Shown here: positions 5,537 through 8,411 of the stretch, in pieces
Layout of the letters: each line of letters starts with the position of its first letter
Position numbering within the stretch: the stretch's first letter is position 1
Assembly (NCBI GenBank): GCA_964447925.1
Contig: CAYUUP010000069.1
Location: 1 to 8,411, forward strand
Length of the DNA: 8,411 nucleotides
Source of the DNA: CAYUUP01 sp964447925
GTDB taxonomy: Bacteria; Bacillota; Clostridia; Oscillospirales; Oscillospiraceae
Direction of reading: 5' to 3'
Program-made: the position numbers and the translations under genes
The notes under the pieces: generated by a model
The model's database searches: none
What the model saw: only the letters and a program-made list of their open reading frames with translations
What the model was told of the DNA's origin: nothing

Positions 5537-6754
5537 TTGAAATTCCATATAAAAGTCAAACTGCCTCGTGAAGCATACCTCTTCATCGGCACCCTTATGA
5601 TGCTATGCTGCGGCACCCTCTATGCTTGGTCCATATTCCGCATCGCCCTGTCGGCGGAGTATGCCCAGTGGACAGCAGCCCAGCTCTCTATGGCCTTTAC
5701 CATCGCCATGATCTGCCACGGAGTGGGCGGTTTTCTGGGAGGCAAGCTCTCCGGACGTACCTCTAACCGTATTACCTCAGTCTGCGCCGCTATCCTTCTT
5801 CTCGTTGGCTACGGCGGACTGGCCTTCCTGCCTGCAGCCGGTGCCGCTGCCCTCACTCAAGTATACATCTGCTATGGCGTGCTGGCCGGTGTGGGCAACG
5901 GTATGGGCTATAATTCCGTAATCACCGGCGTGTCCCAGTGGTATCCGGAAAAAAATGGCGCCGCCACCGGCATCCTGCTGATGGGCTTTGGCATTGGCAC
6001 CATGCTCTTTGGCCAGATAGCAAATATGCTGTTTGCCGCCTTGGGTCTGCGCACCGCGTTTCTGATCCTGGCTATCCTTCAGGCCTTCATCCATTTTATT
6101 GGCGCCCTCCTGCTTTACCTGCCGGACGGAACCAATCCGCCCCTGCCGGAGGTACCCGCCGGGGCCAAAAATGTGGGTGGCGAGGACTACGCGCCCAGCC
6201 AGATGCTTCGCCGTCATACCTTCTGGCTCTTCTTTCTCTGGAACGCCTTTATGTGTGCCGGAGGCTTAGCTGTTATCAACAGTGCAGCCAGCATCGCCTC
6301 CCACTACGGAGCCATCGCTGTTCTGGGCCTTCTGGTGTCGGTGTGCAATGGCTTCAGCCGCATCCCATTTGGCATTTTTCTGGACGTTCTGGGCCGGACA
6401 AAAACCATGTTGTTGGCCAATGGTCTGATGCTTCTCTCCGGTCTGACCCTGTTGGTGGGTGACCGGATCTCCTCCGCTCCAGTGGTACTTATCGGTATGC
6501 TGATCTTAGGGGTGTGCTATGGCAACAGCGTTACCATAGGTACTGGGGTCATCCGGCAATTTTATGGTGAAAAAAATTTTGCCGTAAATCTGAGCCTGAA
6601 TAACTGCTGTGCCATCCCTGCCTCCATCGTTGGCCCCTATATCTCCGGCGTCCTCCAGGACATTTCCGGCGGGGGCTTCACCACCACCTTTATCCTGGTT
6701 GTCTGTCTGGCCATCGCCGACCTGCTGTTGACCCCCTTTATCCGCAAGCCATAA
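5537..6754 (+). CDS. MFS transporter, OFA (oxalate/formate antiporter-like) family
   Basis: This 405-residue inner-membrane transporter has the length and hydrophobic pattern of a 12-helix major facilitator. OFA-type features are the first helix LMMLCCGTLYAWSIF (20-34), the second-helix segment FTIAMICHGVGGFLGGKLSGR (54-74), GYNSVITGVSQWYPEKNGAATG (124-145), a central loop at about 200-225, the loop 8-9 motif A-like SRIPFGIFLDVLGRTKTM (274-291), and QFYGEKNFAVN (341-351). Characterised relatives exchange small carboxylates (oxalate/formate) or take up monocarboxylates such as pyruvate or lactate; the substrate here cannot be assigned. The start is TTG 5537, preceded by AAGGAG. It is the first gene of an apparent operon with a cysteine-rich protein (19 bases downstream) and an acyl-ACP thioesterase, driven by a consensus promoter and possibly attenuated in its leader. 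Confidence 0.92.
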   Translation: MKFHIKVKLPREAYLFIGTLMMLCCGTLYAWSIFRIALSAEYAQWTAAQLSMAFTIAMICHGVGGFLGGKLSGRTSNRITSVCAAILLLVGYGGLAFLPAAGAAALTQVYICYGVLAGVGNGMGYNSVITGVSQWYPEKNGAATGILLMGFGIGTMLFGQIANMLFAALGLRTAFLILAILQAFIHFIGALLLYLPDGTNPPLPEVPAGAKNVGGEDYAPSQMLRRHTFWLFFLWNAFMCAGGLAVINSAASIASHYGAIAVLGLLVSVCNGFSRIPFGIFLDVLGRTKTMLLANGLMLLSGLTLLVGDRISSAPVVLIGMLILGVCYGNSVTIGTGVIRQFYGEKNFAVNLSLNNCCAIPASIVGPYISGVLQDISGGGFTTTFILVVCLAIADLLLTPFIRKP

Positions 6755-6773
6755 CCTTAATAAGGAGTCGATT

Positions 6774-7376
6774 ATGTCCGAATCAAAGCGATTCATCGCC
6801 TATATCTGTCCCAAGTGCCGCAAGAGTATTGTGGCAGAGCGTTCCTCCTTTGCCCTCAACGCTGGGCGGCAGTATCTCCCCTGCCCCTGTGGCGGCTCAG
6901 AGCTGTCCATTGACGTCAGAGAGGGCTACTTCACCCTCAGCGTCCCCTGCGTCTCTTGCGGGGAGAATCATACTGTATCCTGCCCGGCCAGGGACTTTCT
7001 GAACCGGAAGGCGCTGGCTTTCTCCTGCAAGCACACTGGCCTGGACTGCTGCTATGTGGGCCAGGAGGGGCCGGTCTACGCCGCCCTCCGCCGACTTGAG
7101 GAGGCGGTAGACAAGCTGGAGAATGCTCCGGAGAATGAGCAGTTCCTGAATCCCTCAGCCATGGAAGAGGTTCTGTCTGAACTAAAGGATCTGGCCCAGG
7201 CCGGAAGGATATCCTGCTCCTGCGGCAGCAAGCGGTGGAGCCTTCGGCTGGGGTATGCCGCCGTGGATCTGATCTGTGGTGACTGCGGGGGTAATCTTCG
7301 TATCCCCGCCGCCACCGCCTCGGATATTGAAGATCTATGCTGCAAGATGTCCCTGCTGATTCATGGCCGGACGTAA
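6774..7376 (+). CDS. Cysteine-rich zinc-ribbon-like protein of unknown function
   Basis: I do not recognise this 200-residue protein as a named family. It has 16 cysteines, most in pairs typical of metal-binding knuckles: C12-PK-C15, C37-P-C39 (followed by GG), C59-VS-C62, C70, C85, C92-C93, C148-S-C150, C168-GD-C171 (followed by GG) and C189-C190. The two halves look alike in plan: cysteine knuckles at 12-93, then a charged helical stretch without cysteine (about 100-145, RRLEEAVDKLENAPENEQ, probably coiled coil or helical linker), then a second knuckle set at 148-171. No signal peptide or membrane helix is seen, so it is probably cytoplasmic. Start ATG 6774 has AAGGAG 6 bases upstream. It sits between the transporter and the thioesterase with very short gaps. 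Zinc or Fe-S binding is inferred from cysteines only. Confidence 0.85.
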   Translation: MSESKRFIAYICPKCRKSIVAERSSFALNAGRQYLPCPCGGSELSIDVREGYFTLSVPCVSCGENHTVSCPARDFLNRKALAFSCKHTGLDCCYVGQEGPVYAALRRLEEAVDKLENAPENEQFLNPSAMEEVLSELKDLAQAGRISCSCGSKRWSLRLGYAAVDLICGDCGGNLRIPAATASDIEDLCCKMSLLIHGRT

Positions 7377-7393
7377 CAAGAGGGAAAAGCACT

Positions 7394-8137
7394 ATGGATC
7401 ATTATCTCGATCACACTGTCCACATCACCGTCCGGGACGCGGACAGCTGGGGGATCTGCCGTCCCTCCTCCCTGCTTTACTATATGCAGGAAACCGCCAT
7501 TCTCCACGCCTATGAGCTGGGCGTGGGGCGGGAGGAGACACTAGCGCAGTATAACTGCTTCTGGATGCTAGTTCGCATCTGGTACCGCTTGGAGCGGCCC
7601 GTGCGCTGGCAAGATGACCTGACCATTCGCACCTGGCACCGGGGGCCAAAGGGTGCCACCATCTACCGTGATTTCGACTTGCTGGTGAATGGGAAGCGAG
7701 TAGGCGAGGCCGTCTCCCTGTGGGTTCTGGCAGATATTGACACCCGGCGGATACTCCGTATGAGCCGCTTGTCCCAGCTCCAAAGTTCTTCCGGCGGCAG
7801 TCTGTGCAAGGAGCGCACTCTGAAGCCTCTCCACCCTCCGGAAAAGCTGGAGACGGTGGAGCGGCGCACCATGCGTTATAGTGAGACAGACGTGAACGGT
7901 CACATCAACAACACACACTATGCCAGTTTCGCCTGCGACGCTCTCCACTGTGAGGACGGTGAAAAGGGCGATTGGGTGCGGGAGATGGAAATTACCTTCC
8001 ACGCCGAGTGCCGAGCTGGAGAGGATATTCTCCTCTCTGTTGGGCAGGCTGACGGGAAATGGGCTGTCCACGGAGCGGGCCTTGATCAAACATCCAGGTT
8101 TGATATTTTGGTCACCTTTGGCCGGGAAGCATCTTGA
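7394..8137 (+). CDS. Acyl-ACP thioesterase (FatA/FatB-like, double hotdog)
   Basis: This enzyme hydrolyses acyl-acyl carrier protein to free fatty acid, ending chain extension in fatty-acid synthesis. Its 247 residues match the bacterial acyl-ACP thioesterase family, with two hotdog domains. The N-terminal one contains DADSWGICRPSSLLYYMQETAILHAYELG (about 15-43) and a conserved FWMLVRIWYRLERP strand (from about 56). The C-terminal one holds the catalytic motif DVNGHINNTHYASF (166-179; Asn168 and His170) and the EITFHAECRAGE strand with Glu205-Cys206, which matches the conserved E-C of this family. The frame is open further upstream, overlapping the cysteine-rich gene, but ATG 7394 with GAGGG (7380-7384), 9 bases upstream, is the best start. 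It is the last gene of the operon, 17 bases after its neighbour, and its stop lies inside the guaB -35 box. Confidence 0.92.
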   Translation: MDHYLDHTVHITVRDADSWGICRPSSLLYYMQETAILHAYELGVGREETLAQYNCFWMLVRIWYRLERPVRWQDDLTIRTWHRGPKGATIYRDFDLLVNGKRVGEAVSLWVLADIDTRRILRMSRLSQLQSSSGGSLCKERTLKPLHPPEKLETVERRTMRYSETDVNGHINNTHYASFACDALHCEDGEKGDWVREMEITFHAECRAGEDILLSVGQADGKWAVHGAGLDQTSRFDILVTFGREAS

Positions 8138-8163
8138 CAATCCCCGCATCTTAGGGGTAAAAT
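8134..8163 (+). promoter_or_regulatory. Sigma-A promoter for guaB
   Basis: TTGACA (8134-8139) contains the thioesterase stop codon TGA (8135-8137). A -10 TAAAAT (8158-8163) follows after 18 bases. The spacer carries a CCCC...GGGG inverted repeat (8142-8145, 8154-8157). The predicted start is about 8170, giving a leader near 40 bases, too short for a purine riboswitch. No intrinsic terminator separates the operon from guaB, so read-through is possible. Confidence 0.72.
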
Positions 8164-8209
8164 AATTCAAATATGGCAAACCCATACTGGCAGAGAAGGA
8201 GCTGTTCCC

Positions 8210-8411
8210 ATGGTAAACACAAATGAATCCGAGAAGTTCACAAAGCAGGGGCTGACCTTTGACGACGTGCTGCTGATTCCAGCAGCCAGTGAGATTCTCC
8301 CTGCTGACATTGACCTGCACACTCAGCTGACGAAGAAAATTACGCTGAATATCCCTGTTATGTCCTCCGCCATGGACACGGTGACGGAATATCGCATGGC
8401 CATTGCCATGG
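8210..8411 (+). CDS. guaB: Inosine-5'-monophosphate dehydrogenase, N-terminal part
   Basis: IMP dehydrogenase oxidises IMP to XMP with NAD+, the committed step of GMP synthesis in the cytoplasm. Only the first 67 codons are present before the window ends. They show the family's N-terminal hallmark TFDDVLLIPAASEILPADIDL and then LNIPVMSSAMDTVTEYRMAIAM, which precede the CBS-domain insertion in full-length enzymes (about 480-500 residues). Start ATG 8210 is supported by AAGGAG (8196-8201), 8 bases upstream. A GMP reductase shares parts of this motif, but the N-terminal sequence fits GuaB better. The gene has its own promoter. Confidence 0.93.
   Translation, partial: MVNTNESEKFTKQGLTFDDVLLIPAASEILPADIDLHTQLTKKITLNIPVMSSAMDTVTEYRMAIAM

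Noticed and set aside
8164..8209. Purine riboswitch or PurBox upstream of guaB
   Set aside because: The leader is only about 40 bases and shows no purine-aptamer core or PurBox-like motif.
7568..8320. 250-codon minus-strand open frame opposite the thioesterase and guaB start
   Set aside because: It is antisense to two well-supported genes and crosses the guaB promoter; no protein family resemblance.

Overview
The window looks like chromosomal DNA from an anaerobic low-to-mid G+C Firmicute (Clostridia, plausibly the Oscillospiraceae, gut group). This rests on four things: strong AGGAGG-type ribosome binding sites, sigma-A type TTGACA/TATAAT promoters, a Clostridia-style FMN/FAD/Fe-S ene-reductase, and DUF362 ferredoxin and DUF6512 membrane proteins. 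The family assignment is inference; no rRNA or marker tree was available. No mobile element, tRNA, rRNA or CRISPR array was seen.

Left part (1-4890, all + strand): the window opens inside the 3' end of rpoD (sigma-A regions 3 and 4). A clear promoter just after its stop drives a two-part flavoenzyme of the old yellow enzyme / 2,4-dienoyl-CoA reductase family. A terminator-like hairpin follows, then a DUF362 protein with two 4Fe-4S motifs, a DUF6512 membrane protein, and a Nim-like flavin-binding protein of the pyridoxamine-phosphate-oxidase fold. A strong bidirectional terminator (about 4863-4891) closes this block. The ene-reductase and the ferredoxin-like protein could form a redox pair reducing an activated C=C bond, but the substrate cannot be read from sequence.

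Middle (4918-5536): yajC, a Sec translocase accessory subunit, lies alone on the minus strand with a TTG start. A 340-base divergent intergenic region separates it from an MFS transporter. It holds two back-to-back sigma-A promoters, a 12-base direct repeat near each promoter, several small inverted repeats, and a terminator-like hairpin between the transporter's promoter and its ribosome binding site.

Right part (5537-8411, + strand): a likely three-gene operon encodes an OFA-type MFS transporter (TTG start), an unrecognised 200-residue protein with 16 cysteines, and an acyl-ACP thioesterase, with gaps of only 19 and 17 bases. A promoter whose -35 box overlaps the thioesterase stop codon then leads into guaB (IMP dehydrogenase), cut by the window end. 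The most unusual items are the altered active-site motif of the ene-reductase, the leader of the transporter operon, and the cysteine-rich protein between a carboxylate-type transporter and a thioesterase.
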